Positions 1-11,754 are shown, counted from the stretch's first letter. The stretch: DNA of 64,000 nt from Liolophura sinensis (GCF_032854445.1 NC_088295.1:75484028-75548027); one strand, 5' to 3'. The notes: generated by a model from the sequence alone, not told the origin. A program made the numbers and translations.

Positions 1-237
1 GATTGTTGCGTATCATCAGCCAGTACAGAGACTGCCTTACCACGTGCGAGTTCAGACACAGTAAACGAACTGGATAGTTGTCGCTTTGTGTAAGTGATTG
101 TCCAACTTTGCTTTTATTTAATTTATTGGCTTCGCATATATAGAGTTAACTTATCTCAGTAAGAATATTTCCTCTTACTTCAGTATGTCAAAATACTTCA
201 ACAAATTTTCCAATATGCTCTAAAACGATATGTAATG
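1..237. other. No supported feature
   Basis: AT-rich sequence. I see no open frame, repeat or RNA gene here. Confidence 0.5.
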
Positions 238-440
238 TATTTATTTATTTGATTGGTATTTTATGCAGTATTAATTTACTTAATTTATTTAATTCCTTGG
301 TGTTTAATACAGTGCTCAAGAATTGTACACTCATATAACGTCGGTCAATTTTATGGATGGAGGGAACCAAAACGTCTTGAGGATACCTCAGTCCTTAGCC
401 AAGTAACTGGTAAACCTCCTGACGTAAAGCCGCATTAGAT
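238..440 (-). repeat. Degenerate SINE copy, type A (minus strand)
   Basis: The left end carries the TTTATTTATTTGATTGGT tail signature read in reverse, then GTGCTCAAGAAT, CACTCATATAACG and a GGATGGAGGGAACC block matching the middle of the type A SINE. An extra AT-rich piece sits inside the tail, so this copy is rearranged or carries a partial second tail. Short frames here are by-products. Type A copies are tRNA-derived retroelements moved by a partner LINE; this one is too decayed to be active. Confidence 0.7.
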
Positions 441-2025
441 CCGCAACAGTTGTATTTGAGGAGGGGACTTCAGTAGTGAGTGAGCTGTGAGCCAGCTCCT
501 AAATGTTTCAAGTTATTTCACTTACTCACTAGCAAGTTGTTTCAGCAAACATATTTCCACTTAAGTGGACAATAATAATTCTACTTAAGTCAGCAAAATT
601 GTTTCATTTCTTCCACAAGGGATGGCAACATTATTTGTAGTTATAACGAAAACAATATTTAAAGTTACTATAACAATATTACATCAAGTTAATTTTAATA
701 GCCTAAACAACAATGTTTCAAGATGCGTACAACTATTTTTGGTCATTTCTAAAACAATATTTCGTAACAAATTTTATTACTCCAGATAATTTAGCAAAGC
801 AGCATCTTCATCTTGATTTTTCTTGAGGGCGTTCAATCTTGTCTGGTCTGGTTGTGACAGTCAAACCTGTTTACAGCAGTTGTTTCCCTTGGACAACAGA
901 GTCATCGCGATTAACTTGATTTGACACAGTGATCTAATTTTTTATCGCCAGTCTGATCTCGTCTGACCTAAATAATAAGATATCTGCCAATCGATCGAGA
1001 AAACTAAGTGTTTATCGCTGTTCTATCACACAAAGGAAGTGTAACGGTTTGATAATTGCTTCTGGTCACGCATACAACCATGTGCACTTTTGGGACTGTT
1101 GTGTTAGTTGTTTTCCAACCCAGTCATTGCATTACCGCTCTACCTTAAGGCTTACATAACCATGTTCTAGTTCCCTTGCCATATATATTACACAGAAAAA
1201 AGTCGACTTATAGTCACCGTTCACAAGAACAATATGGCATTAAAACTTCGTGGTGCCTTTGTCCATTTATTATTGATACTGACCGGAAGAATGCTTGTTT
1301 TAACTCTAAATTCACGCTATTTTTGCCATATCGTGCCGAGGGATGGGTGTTGACAGTTTTGATGGAATAAGTTGGATTGAGTCCAAGTTGAAAAATCAGT
1401 GTATCCAGTTGTGCTATAGCAATTCCAGATGTTACTCACAGTGTGAAAGATCAGTTGATATGTGAAAGAAATCCTGATATTCAACCTATATGACAAAATG
1501 TAATTTATAGTGAAACCTTTAGATTTACTTAAATAATCGTGCATATAATCGTATATGTATAAGTTACCTTAAATTTTTAATTGCAGTTTTAATAATAGCG
1601 GAGTCTCGACTATTTTTTAAATAAATTTACTATCACATCGGCGTTTCAAAATGTGTTACAAATTGCGATGTAGAGTGAATGAACAATGGAACGTTTTGTG
1701 AACGTTCCCGACGCAAAGAAGTGTCGTCTCCTCCGGACGCGGTGAGACACATGATTGGTAAATTTATGTCATCATCGACCATTCACATGATATAGTAGGA
1801 TTTTTTTTTTTGGCGTTTAGCGACAAAACAGTTCGAACTTGGAAGTCATATACTATAATGTTTCAAACAAATAATGCGCTTGTAAAGTTGGCAAGATAGT
1901 ACATCCAGAAAGTATTTTGTTGCTGCCTTTGCGTAGACATTTAATACAGCATTATTTATTTATTTTGAGATTACGGGATTCTCACAGATATTTCTTTAAA
2001 GTTGACAAATTGTGTGAAAAAAGAG
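441..2025. other. Unassigned non-coding stretch
   Basis: No frame longer than about 75 codons and no repeat that I recognise. There is an 11-base T run near 1801 followed by GGCGTTTAGCGAC, which vaguely resembles a SINE tail but is too short to call. Confidence 0.4.
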
Positions 2026-2136
2026 ATTTATTTATTTTATTTGTTTGATTAGTGTTTTACGTCGTACTGAAGAATATTTCATCTATACGACGGCGGCCAA
2101 CATTATGATGGGAGGAAACCAGGCAGAGCTCAGGGG
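2026..2136 (-). repeat. SINE type A tail, left arm of an inverted pair
   Basis: The reverse-strand type A 3' part is well preserved: the T/A tail, GTGTTTTACGTCGTACTGAAG, ATACGACGGCGGCCAACATTAT and GGGAGGAAACCAGGCAGAGC (here in + orientation). It faces a plus-strand copy of the same 3' part beginning at 2191. The two arms can pair over roughly 110 bp with a spacer of about 55-80 bp. Confidence 0.85.
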
Positions 2137-2190
2137 AACAAAAACCAAGGAACATTATTTTGAATTCATCTTGATCTTATTAACTATTCA

Positions 2191-2336
2191 ACCTGCGAAT
2201 GGTCGTGGGTTTCCCCCGGGCTCTGCTCGGTTTCCTCCCACCATAATGCTGGCCGCCGTCGTATAAGTGAAATATTCTTGAGTACGGCATAAAACACTAA
2301 TCAAATAAATAAAAAAATAAATAAATAAATAAATAA
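2191..2336 (+). repeat. SINE type A 3' part, right arm of an inverted pair
   Basis: A clean, 5'-truncated type A copy. It runs from GCGAATGGTCGTGGGTTTCC through the CCCGGGCTCTGCTCGG block, CATAATGCTGGCCGCCGTCG and TATTCTTGAGTACGGCATAA to an (AATA)n tail ending near 2336. It is one of the best preserved copies in the window. With the copy at 2026-2136 it forms a long inverted repeat. Confidence 0.9.
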
Positions 2337-3084
2337 CTTATTAACTATTCTTGTAACAGACATTTATTTGTGTGTAAACTGTTACCAAGACGGCATTTTC
2401 CTGTCCAACTTGGAATTATTGTGCTTAGATATATATCAGAATTATATACGTCTCAAGAAATATACGTTCTTTTGTTTTAGCCGAATTGGGTGGTACCTTG
2501 CACCAGGAAATCCAACACAGCTGATTTTAGGGCTTCTAAAGCTATCCATTCGGCCTGTCCCGTCACACAAGAGTCATGTCTCCAAAATTCTTGTATTATA
2601 GCTTCCCTTTCTAAAGTTATTCAGCTGAGATCTATTCTTAAATGTTATTGGCATCATACCAAGAGCTGCATCACATTTCAAACAATATTATGAGAAAATC
2701 CACAAATAACGCTGGATGTGAACATGTAAAGATTTGAAGACGACTTTTGACTCTTCTGTAGTTTAATAATGCATCAGTTTTATCGTGGTAAAATTGATCT
2801 AGATACTTTGCCAATATTCAGAATTTTTAAGAAGAACAAAAAACTTGCTTTTAGTTTGATGGTTGTTAAGTTTTTATTAAATACATAAGGCATGTACATA
2901 CATACAATAAAGGATGCAAACTGACTGCTTTTGTCCATGACTTTGTGCACATCAGATGAAGAAATAATTTCTTGGTCCCTGACTGACAGCTTGGGAAAAG
3001 GTGTTGTCTCGCAAATGACCTATCCGCCATGGTCAACCAGAGTGTTTGGTCGAACCCACCTTAAGCCGAAACCATTCATTCGGT
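2337..3084. other. Unassigned non-coding stretch
   Basis: Only short frames. Nothing recognised. Confidence 0.4.
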
Positions 3085-3212
3085 ATGTCGACGTGGGAAA
3101 GTTCGTCAATAAGCTGCCATAGTTCGGTGGTTTACCTCCGGTGTCCTCCATTTAAGATATCGTTTATTGAAAAATTCTTGAGTATGGCGTTAAACAAAAA
3201 TCAAATACAACT
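3085..3212 (+). repeat. SINE 3' part, type B-like
   Basis: Runs from CGACGTGGGAAAGTTCGTCA through GGTGGTTTACCTCCGGTG to TTCTTGAGTATGGCGTTAAA and AAATCAAATAC. The body resembles the copy at 34503-34645 (AAGTTCGTCGATAACTGGCC), so the two belong to one subfamily. The tRNA-derived head is missing or unrecognisable. Confidence 0.7.
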
Positions 3213-3218
3213 AATTCT

Positions 3219-3272
3219 GACGATGTGCAATGGTTTCCGCCGGGTTCTGCTCGGCTTACCCCCTTCCATAAA
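3219..3272 (+). repeat. SINE type A fragment
   Basis: A short fragment with the GGTTTCCGCCGGGTTCTGCT block and a CTTCCATAA end, matching the centre of type A. It directly follows another SINE copy, suggesting nested or tandem insertion. Confidence 0.5.
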
Positions 3273-4436
3273 CGATTTTACGCGTGCAATGTTTTAATGT
3301 GTTTGTTTATTAAATGCATTGATAGAGCGTGTTGGGTGATCATATACCAGTGACGTCTAATATGCAGTAATGTTAATATATTTTTTTATCCAGTTCTGTT
3401 CAAGCTGTGGCGCTAGGAACCGTCACGTTTTTATTTCTTCAGCAAAGGTCAGCCATTGGCGTTTCTTAGTAGTAACGTAATCCTATTTGCCAATGACCTA
3501 GCACAGACAGTCTATCATGAGGTCTCGCCATATCAGGTGATGTTTACCACCGGACTCTGGCGAACACAATTCGTCCTTGCGACCTCAAATTAAACAGATG
3601 TATTAGCAAAAGATCACATCTGCAAATCTGCACACCAGTCTGAATCCTTTTAATCTCTTAAAGTTCCATTTGAACGTTCCTCGCTGACTGGCAAGATCAA
3701 TACAATGTGTGGCACACCGGAAGTATTTTCCAATGGACGAACTGTCTGTGTTGATTCATCACGTAGCGGAGAAAACGAGATGAGTATTTGTGTAATAAAT
3801 ACAAACTGTACAGGCGGTCTAAGTAATGTGACATGACAGAGTCAACAGACGATCAAGTAACGGGACTGGTTACTTCGGATTCTGCCCGAACAACAGCGCA
3901 CGGTCCACACTGATCTAAACTAAAGAGACATACCTTTTACACTGTCTTAGTTCTTTGGTGATTTGAGTTGAACCTAGTCGTGGAAATTTGCCTCACCACG
4001 TTAGTTAGGGATCACTTTTTATATATCAGTGTCTGTTTCGACACCTAGATTAACTTGAAGGCAGCGTGCAAGACGGAAGATCTTGGTGTAGAGTAAATGT
4101 GAATATTCACTCTATTTACCATAGGGTGGAGGATAGGACTGTTCCATTTCAAATGTAGTTTGTCACAGATGACTACATTTGGAAAGGGTAATGCACTAAA
4201 GGGGCTTGTGCCGAATCAATGTGCAATGTTTACATTTCAGTTACACCAAGATGTACCGTTTTGCAGGCAGCGTAGCCCTTTGTAAGGTTTACTCAGTTAT
4301 ACCGCATCTAGGTTTAATAACTGAAAACGTTCTGCTGCGTCTCAACGGAACTACTAACGTAAGCTATTTCATAGCAATTCTTCAGAAGAAACTTTTGTTC
4401 TTAGAACATGGTGTTATATTTTAACACAGATATTTA
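3273..4436. other. Unassigned stretch with two small inverted repeats
   Basis: No coding signal. It holds the perfect 12 bp palindrome GTGAATATTCAC near 4099-4110 and a 9 bp inverted repeat, AAATGTAGT (4151-4159) with ACTACATTT (4172-4180). Both are short enough to be chance. Confidence 0.4.
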
Positions 4437-4440
4437 GTAC

Positions 4441-4685
4441 GCTCAAAAAATTAATCTGTTAATTTTAACAGAAAGTGTGTCGTCTGAGTGATGCTAGAAT
4501 GCATGCCGTTAGAATAACATAATATTCTGTGATATTCAACATAACATCCTGAAAGTCTAATAGAATTATGATGTTGAATTAATAGAATGTGTATGTTATA
4601 TTTAATGCAATAATCTGCTGATATACACTCTAACTTCACTTAGACAACAGATTTCTATTAAAGTTAACAGATTAATTTTTTGAGG
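4441..4685. mobile_element. MITE-like element with ~60 bp terminal inverted repeats
   Basis: The left end reads CTCAAAAAATTAATCTGTTA and the right end is its exact reverse complement. The similarity continues less perfectly for about 60 bp inward on each side. The four bases GTAC flank both ends (4437-4440 and 4686-4689), fitting a 4 bp target duplication. The element is 245 bp, AT-rich and has no coding capacity, so it would depend on a transposase encoded elsewhere. The outermost base differs between the ends. I cannot assign a superfamily. Confidence 0.8.
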
Positions 4686-4689
4686 GTAC

Positions 4690-5784
4690 ATGTATTCTAA
4701 CACATGGATTCTGTCGTTAGTACTTTGTTGCAGCAGTCACTCTCTATTGACGATAGAGAAAACACAGGCTTGCGTGTGTAGGCTCTTCTGAAAACCTACA
4801 CCAGTAGTCTCCCTTTGACCATGTTTTGAATATACCATCGCCGTTTCCACGCAGTATACAGTAAAACAGAAAATTGTGCACGACGAGTAAAAAAACCTAA
4901 GGGTTTTTATGGTTTCTTTCTTTGAAATAAATGTGTTGGAATTCATACATGTACGTTTAAAATCTTCTAAAAAATTACCAGCTAATTTGGAATGTGGCCC
5001 TTATCTACGATAACAAATAGCCTTACCTTATTAAACGACATCATTATTCAGGCTTAGGCAGCAAAGTGAAGATTGCTAATAAGCCGTCAGTATTCTGAAT
5101 TAGACACTACATCCTTAACAGCCTAAGGCCATGGAAGGAAGGGCAAATTTTTGCTTTGTTTACCAGACGCAACTCTTTTCTGTATGGCAATACTAGAAAA
5201 AAAACCGACGTGAGTATCAAGATAAAAGAAAAACTCTTTTGAAGATGCAAGCTTATCTCCCCGTGATTTGATATATTTGACGCACACTCGCAGCCATGAC
5301 TTATTTGTCTTAGGACCATCTGTCCGCGTGTCAGTGTGAATATTTAAACCGATGGAGGCGATATATAGTACTCACTGTCACATGGTAATATTCCATTCCA
5401 TGTCATTTTATCATTATGCAATTTTTATGTATGGCGAGCATCTTGATTTTGTGTAAAAACCATTGCATTTCGGATGTCATTGTTAGTATAAAGAATTAAT
5501 TAGTGGTGGTCACACTGGTTTCATATTTGATTTTTAGTTTAGGCGTTCAGTAATAAAATAATTATTTTTAGATCTACAGCATATTTTTTATAAAACGCCT
5601 AAGACATACTCAAAAGACAAACAAACCAGTACATCGTGATTTTAATCGTGTTATATATACCTTTGATATGTCCTTTACAATAGGCTTAAACAAAGGCGTT
5701 GGGTAGGTTTGATTGGCATGTTTCCATTTAAACGAAATACTTAAATAAAGTTCACTTTGTCAGGGGTGGAGAAAACCAGAGTTC
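4690..5784. other. Unassigned non-coding stretch
   Basis: Short frames only and nothing recognised. Confidence 0.4.
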
Positions 5785-5930
5785 TCTTAGTTGGTTAACT
5801 ACTAACAAACTTTGGGAGATCTGACATCGAAACCTGTCGGGCCATACCGAAGACCAAAAACTGGTACGGTAGAAGTCGACAGGTTGGGGTGTCATGCCTG
5901 ATATCTTTAGTTTAGAATGAAAAATTGAAA
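5785..5930 (+). repeat. SINE type C head and body (plus strand)
   Basis: A TTAGTTGGTTAACTACTAAC head resembles a pol III A box, and CATCGAAACC resembles a B box with its first base changed. It is followed by CGGGCCATACCGAAGACC and GGGGTGTCATGCCTG, which I recognise in the other type C copies at 37661 and 42470. The 3' tail is missing. It faces a minus-strand type C copy at 5985. Confidence 0.6.
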
Positions 5931-5984
5931 GTACGAATATCGACCGTTTGGGTTCTACTTCGTCTTTAACAATTTTTCAGCCAT

Positions 5985-6200
5985 ATGACGACGAAGAGTA
6001 GCAGTACATGCAGCCAAAGTGCTGCAGAAAACACCAGAGATGACCCCCTTCCCCCACCCAGTCCGGTGTCTAGCCTCTCAAAGAGTATAAACAGAGAATG
6101 ACATTTCAAAAAGCTTTGGTATGACTCGAGCCAGACTTGATACCGAACCTAGCGACTTCGAGGCGGACACTCTAACCATTAGTCTGTTGTCTTGTTAGTA
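5985..6200 (-). repeat. SINE type C (minus strand)
   Basis: Read on the minus strand it starts with TGGTTAGAGTGTCCGCCTCG, a tRNA-like head shared with the copies at 37661 and 42470. A B-box-like TATCAAGTC and a GTCATACCAAAG body follow, with an end like TGGCTGAAAAATTGTTAAAG. It lies head-away from the plus-strand copy at 5785-5930, making a loose inverted pair. Confidence 0.65.
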
Positions 6201-7024
6201 TGCATAAATACACACATACTAACAAACATTGCCACACATTATTCTCTAGATTGCAAATATTCGCGTCTTTTGTTTCAGCTGTCTTTGCCAAAGGTATCTA
6301 TGGTAAATACACATAGATGGGTAATGAAATTCACTGGTGATATTCTGAGATTTTGAATGTCTTGGAATGCGTCATAGGATGAGTACCTCCAAAGATATAG
6401 GCACAATTATTACACATGATGTTTGTTCATGGGTTGTTTTGATTTGATGGTTGGTTTTCCAACATGTCGTAAACTTTGAAACTGCAGAGGATATCATAAA
6501 CTTTGAAACTACAATGGACATCTACACTGCCTTCTTGAAATGTTTTTTTGACTGAAAAGTTAAAAAGTGTGTGTTGTGGAAGGCGAACATAATCAGATTA
6601 GTAACACTGAGAATGAATGTTGAGGGTTGAGCGGCAATATTTCAGCCTTATCATGGCAATCGTAGCGCCAAGACTGACCATCTTAATTAGACTATGTTCC
6701 ATCTATACGCAGATGAAACGATTTTATCAGGAAATCTAGACGAAGCTCATGTCTTGAATGAAACATTAATGAAGCTAATGAGTCAATGAAATGCCTCATT
6801 TCCCCCATATACAACTGGAAATATACAGTAATGTTCAATGAGGTCAATAATATTTTGGCTCGGATTCTGACGGCTGATGGTTGACGTCTGAACATCCATA
6901 GACTTAATAACGGATAATAATCCAGCAAGAAATATAAATGTATAAGCGAGGCCAGATTCGCTCTAATTATCCAGATAAGAGCATAACTATTGATGACATG
7001 GGTGTCACCAAAGAATACAAAGCA
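6201..7024. other. Unassigned non-coding stretch
   Basis: Contains a local near-repeat (TCGTAAACTTTGAAACTGCA near 6466 and ATCATAAACTTTGAAACTAC near 6492). Nothing else seen. Confidence 0.4.
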
Positions 7025-8240
7025 TATTAAAGCTGTTCATTGACATTCTCCTGGCTTGTACTTAACTGTGGCTTAACTTCTTGATGGCTTGCACTGAACT
7101 GTGGCTTAACTGTTCAGATTCTTGGTGGTTTGTACTGAATTTTGGCTTAGTTTTCCTCATGCTTGCTGATTTGTACCGTGCTTTCACTTAGCTGTTCCCT
7201 TCGTTGACGGCCTTTACTGTACTGTGACTTAGTTGTTCCCATGCTTGCTTGCTTGTACCGTACTGTGACTTAGTTGTTCCCGTGATTACTGGTTTGTTCT
7301 GTACTGTGACTTAGTTGTTCCCGTGCTTTCTGGTTTGTACCATACTGTGACTCAGTTGTTCCGGTGCTTGCTGGTATGTACCGTACTGTGACTTAGTTGT
7401 TCACATGCTTGCTGGTTTGTACCATACTGTGACTTAGTTGTTCCCGTGCTTGCTGGTTTGTACTGTACTTTGACATAGTTGTTCCCGTGCTTGATGGTTT
7501 GTACCTTACTGTGACTTAGTTTTTCCCGTTCGTGCTGGTCTGCGTCGCACTGTGACTTAGTTGTTCTAGTGCTTCCTGGTTTCTATTATACCGTGACTTA
7601 GTTGTTCCCGTGCTTGGTGGTTTGTACTATACTGTGACTTAGTTCTTTCCATGCTTGCTTGTTTATACCATACCGTGACTTAGTTGTTCCTGTATTTGCT
7701 GGTTTGTGTCATACTGTGACTTAGTTGTTCTTGTGTTTGCTGTTTTGTACCGTTCTGTAACTTAGTTGTTTTTGTGCTGGTTTGTTTCTACCATATTGTG
7801 ACTTAGTTGTTCCCATGCTTGCTGGTTTGTACCGTACTGTAACTTAGTTGTTCCCGTGCTTGCTGGTTTGTAACGAACTGTGACATAGTTGTTCTTGTGC
7901 TTCCTGGTTTGTACCGTACTGTGACTTAGTTGTTCCCCTTGCTTGCTGGTTTGTACCATACTGTGACATAGTTTCTCCTGTGCTTGTCGTACTGTGACTT
8001 AACTGTTCCCATGCTTGCTGGCTTGTACTTGACATGCCTGATGACTTGTACCGTACTGTGACTTAGTTGTTCCCGTACTTGCTGGTTTGTATAGTACTGT
8101 GACTTAGTTCCCGTGCTTGTTGGTTTGTACCGTACTGTGACGTAGCTGTTCCCATGCTTACTGGCTTGTAGTGGATATGCCTGATGACATATACTGTACT
8201 GTGCCTTATAGCTGTTCCCATGATTGATGGATGCGTTATA
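7025..8240. repeat. Minisatellite, ~41 bp period, ~29 units
   Basis: Units contain ACTGTGACTTAGTTGTTCCC followed by a GTGCTTGCTGGTTTGTACC-like part. Spacing between equivalent points, for example 7408 and 7449, is 41 bp. Units vary at the base level, and the first few (7025-7150) and last few (8030-8240) are more degenerate. Near the end a CTGATGAC-containing variant recurs at about 8038 and 8180, hinting at a higher-order unit. Because 41 is not a multiple of three, the antisense reading gives a repetitive peptide in rotating frames. I treat it as non-coding. Confidence 0.95.
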
Positions 8241-8806
8241 TCATGTCCGTAGGGTGATAGTAAATCTATCCTATCATAAGATATGGAGTGGAAGTCACAG
8301 AGTGCTCAATTCACTTTAAAGACACATTCTTTATTCAGGGAATGTAAATGCGCGAGTTAAGATTTTGATCATGGTAAAATAAGGCTTTGTTGAAGGCATA
8401 ACTTTCAAAAGGTTAATGGCCTGCAATTCAAAACTTGTGCCATGCAACACTTGCTGCAAAACGTACATCAGCGTGTTCTTTTGCCAATAGATCACTCTAT
8501 ATAGACAATGGAGGTCGCTTGTTCCGTTATACTGCAATTACAAATTTCAGGTTGACGGAAGGATATATTTATACAAGTCAACGTTCTTACGTAACACAAT
8601 ATGTTGTTGCTGTGTTTGACTTTGTTTCAGGTACCACGCCAATTATGCCAGCAGGCCTTCTAATATGTAATATTTAACATTCAGAATCCTAAATTGTATA
8701 TTTGGCGACTACAACTGAGCCATAAGGCTTTGTCCTTTGTCAATTAATCCGTAATTATCCATTATAAAACAAATATAGGGTGACTCTGATCGTCATGCAT
8801 ATAATT
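8241..8806. other. Unassigned non-coding stretch
   Basis: Short overlapping frames on both strands around 8330-8680, with no recognisable protein. Confidence 0.4.
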
Positions 8807-8900
8807 CGTTTCCTCTCATCATAATGCTGGCTGCGTCGTATAAGAAAAATATTTTTCAGTACGGCGTAAAACACCATTCAAATAAATAAATACATATAAT
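8807..8900 (+). repeat. SINE type A 3' end
   Basis: Begins at TTCGTTTCCTCTCATCATAA and runs through ATAATGCTGGCTGCGTCGTA and AGTACGGCGTAAAACACC to an AATAAATAAATAC tail. It is 5'-truncated. Confidence 0.85.
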
Positions 8901-9055
8901 TCTAGTAAACTTCCTTTCCTGATCCGAAAAGTACGCCATGTTGAATAAAAATAGTTAACTATAGAATGTCTCAGGCAAGGATGGCTCTGGTAAGCGACGA
9001 GCTCCGTTCATGCATGTGAAGGAAGCAGTCAACCATAGTAGACGCAATGAGCACA

Positions 9056-9326
9056 CGACCACTTTCCAAAACAACGTTCGGCACAAACCAGCAAACAAAT
9101 TCAAAAGGATATGAAAAGCGAAATTAAGACGGATTCATACAGAGCGAAGCAGTCAGCATTTCTCAATCATAACGGAAAGATGCAATAGATGTAAATGAAT
9201 ATCAAACTTGCACACCCACTTGGTTTATTACTTCTCGATAACCAAAATAAATATCTCAGTTACACTCTGACTGCAACTGTTCATACATTCAACGTGACGA
9301 TCTTGTTCAACACAATGATTATATGT
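9056..9326. repeat. Dispersed repeat of unknown type, copy 1
   Basis: Two blocks, CACTTTCCAAAACAACGTTC (about 9058-9092) and ACTGCAACTGTTCATACATT with CGATCTTGTTCAACA (9268-9316), recur in the same order and at similar distance at 36710-36985. The part between is diverged but of similar length (about 170-180 bp). Orientation and boundaries are unknown. I see no terminal repeat or coding capacity. Confidence 0.65.
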
Positions 9327-10935
9327 TACAATATGTTATATTGTCTCATTTCCTATCTCTGCTACTCGTTTTTCTGACTATTATAAAAAAGCATATATGT
9401 GTTGAAAATTAACCGTAACTCTGATGCCTCCAAAGGAAAATACACTTTTCTGACCTTAAAGTGGTAGTAATATGTGGATCAACATTTCGGAGACGTGTGT
9501 GGGACGCTTAAGCAAAAACAGTTTTAAACGTGCAGCTGTTTTTTATCCTTTGCAGGCATAAACGTAGGCGTGATTTCGTAAGAGTAACGGCTGTTTTTGT
9601 CGGACCAGATAATTTGACACCGAGTGGCAGGTGTCAGTCACCTGCTTCTCAGATAATCACGAACAAGAAGGAATGGAGAAAAGACGTTATCCACAGGGTG
9701 TGACGTATCTTCAATCTATAATACTGGCTTGGCATGCATTTTTCGGGAGATGAAGAAAAAATGCAACGGAAGTTTTAACTGAACAGAATTCAAGCAAGTG
9801 AGAGAATTGAAGATTAATGCTTATTCAAAGCTACAAATGCTATCTTGTCTGTTCTCTAAAGTACACGTAAGTTCAGTTTTGAGCATGATCCACCATTATC
9901 TTGGGGAAATTGGGCAAATTGGTGATTGTAATATGTATCTAAGCGCCCTGTTATTTGCACTGGCTATGACCATTACTTTTGTAATGAATACACTGAGAGT
10001 CCTGTGCCAGTGTTCAGACTAGTGTTAGAACACCACCTGCATAAAGTGACACAAGTTATTTAAGTTATGTCACATTCGTTCTTTGACGTTGGCAGACTAT
10101 TCCTAATGTTTTCCCTTGAGTCGTCTTTTTTCTGCTTCGTTCTTAGGTAAAGGTGCAATATAGGTATAAGTGCATCTGTTGTCAGATTAGAATCCCCCCT
10201 TCCCCTTTTCTTGCTTACGACACATTTTGTAGGCGTTTACTGCATATACTGTCCGTTATGTGAGTTTTCTCAAGTCTGGTAAGGATGCACCGCCAGTGTT
10301 CAAAGGCCGCTTTTATAAAACAATCGTAGGCTATGTTGTACGTCACTACCTTGATCATAACATAACATGCGTTTGGGCGATTTTTACAGCCAGCTTAGCG
10401 TACGGTCGCTTTGTGCATGCAGCCTCAGGACTTTGAACAGTAGGTTCAAGCTCCATAAAGAGTAGGCTGTGTGTGTACATCTGAGGACATTATGTCTACG
10501 ACAAAATATCTGTTTTTTGTAAATGTGTAAAGTTGGTTTCTGTGTGGTGTCCACCGTAAAAGTCCTATGATTTCTGTTGTGTTCCAGTTGTTCTGGACAT
10601 TCCAAATATCTTGTACTTGTTGTTAAAACTGGTTTAAGACTTAATGCTGGATCTAAGTTTAAGCCAATTCCTCGATTTTGTTTTTAGCCTTAAAAATTGT
10701 GTAACATTATATTAAAAAGGAGCTAAAATTGCTGCTGTTATGTGACGACTTTGGGGAATTAACTGTTGAGTTTGGCTAAAAATTTAAATATAAAATACGA
10801 CTTAAGTCCAGTATTAGCTAATACATTTTCCAACAGCTGGGTCCTGGTCAGTAAGTCTTGTTTGAATTAAATCACTACAAATCATCCAAATCATCGTTTA
10901 GAACCTTTCTTTATTCCCTGGAATATTTCTGTCGT
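9327..10935. other. Unassigned non-coding stretch
   Basis: Nothing recognised. The open frames here are short and have no familiar motif. Confidence 0.4.
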
Positions 10936-11060
10936 TCATTTATTTATATATTTGATTATGGTTTAACATCGTAATCGAGAATATTCACTTTACACGAGCT
11001 CGTGAGAAACCACTACCCTTTGCCAAGAACATCTTAGCCCCCTGAATTAAAGCCGCAATA
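10936..11060 (-). repeat. Degenerate SINE type A copy (minus strand)
   Basis: The tail signature TTTATTTATATATTTGATTA, then GTTTAACATCGTAATCGAGA and ATATTCACTTTACACGAGC, matches the type A 3' end read in reverse with many changes. The rest is barely recognisable. Confidence 0.6.
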
Positions 11061-11596
11061 AAAACCAAGGAGAACTGAAATTCTACGGCGTCATTTGTCA
11101 ACAACACGCTTGAAACAACATGATGAATTGAGAAAAGACTTAGGTTTCCTCACACTGTTCCTTTGACACCCATTATTATTTTGTTTTTCTTACCAAATAT
11201 GATCTTTCGCCCTGAGTTCTTAGAAATATCATTTAAATCACTGGAAGGCAAATACACAGTAAATTGCAATTACAAGATTTTTCGTAAAATGGATGGCAAT
11301 ATGCGAATATCAGCTTCTTTTACATTCATTTTTCGTGCCACAATTTTGCCAAGACGGATATAAAAACTTTCAAATAAATATCTATGACTTGTGAAAAATG
11401 TGTCTGGCTGACTTGTTTGTTTGCACCGGAGATATACGAGAGCTCGTTTTACTTCGCTAATTGGCGTCTTCTTTCGAACTCAAGGTAATATGTTGCTAGG
11501 AGAAATGTTCGTAGGAGTATGGAGATGACTAAAACTTGTCATTACACAATTATTGCTGAACTGACAAGGAGATTGACACCAATATGTAATCGATGG
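11061..11596. other. Unassigned non-coding stretch
   Basis: Nothing supported. Confidence 0.4.
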
Positions 11597-11736
11597 ATTT
11601 ATTTATTTAATTGATTGGAGTTTACAGCGTACTCAAGAATATTTCACTCATACATTTTTACGGCGGCGGCCAGCATTATGGTGAGGGGAAAAACCGATCA
11701 GAGCCCGTAGGAAACCCACGACCATCGATGAGATAT
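11597..11736 (-). repeat. SINE type A copy (minus strand)
   Basis: Shows the reverse tail, AGCGTACTCAAGAATATTTC, CGGCGGCGGCCAGCATTATG, a GAGGGGAAAAACCGATCAGA block and GGAAACCCACGACCATCGAT. It ends just before the 21 bp array at 11755. Confidence 0.85.
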
Positions 11737-11754
11737 GCTTGGCTAAATATAGAT

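Noticed and set aside
7762-8035. Antisense frames reading YGTNQQA/EQLSHS repeats
   Set aside because: By-product of the 41 bp array. The frame changes with each unit, so no selection for a protein is apparent.
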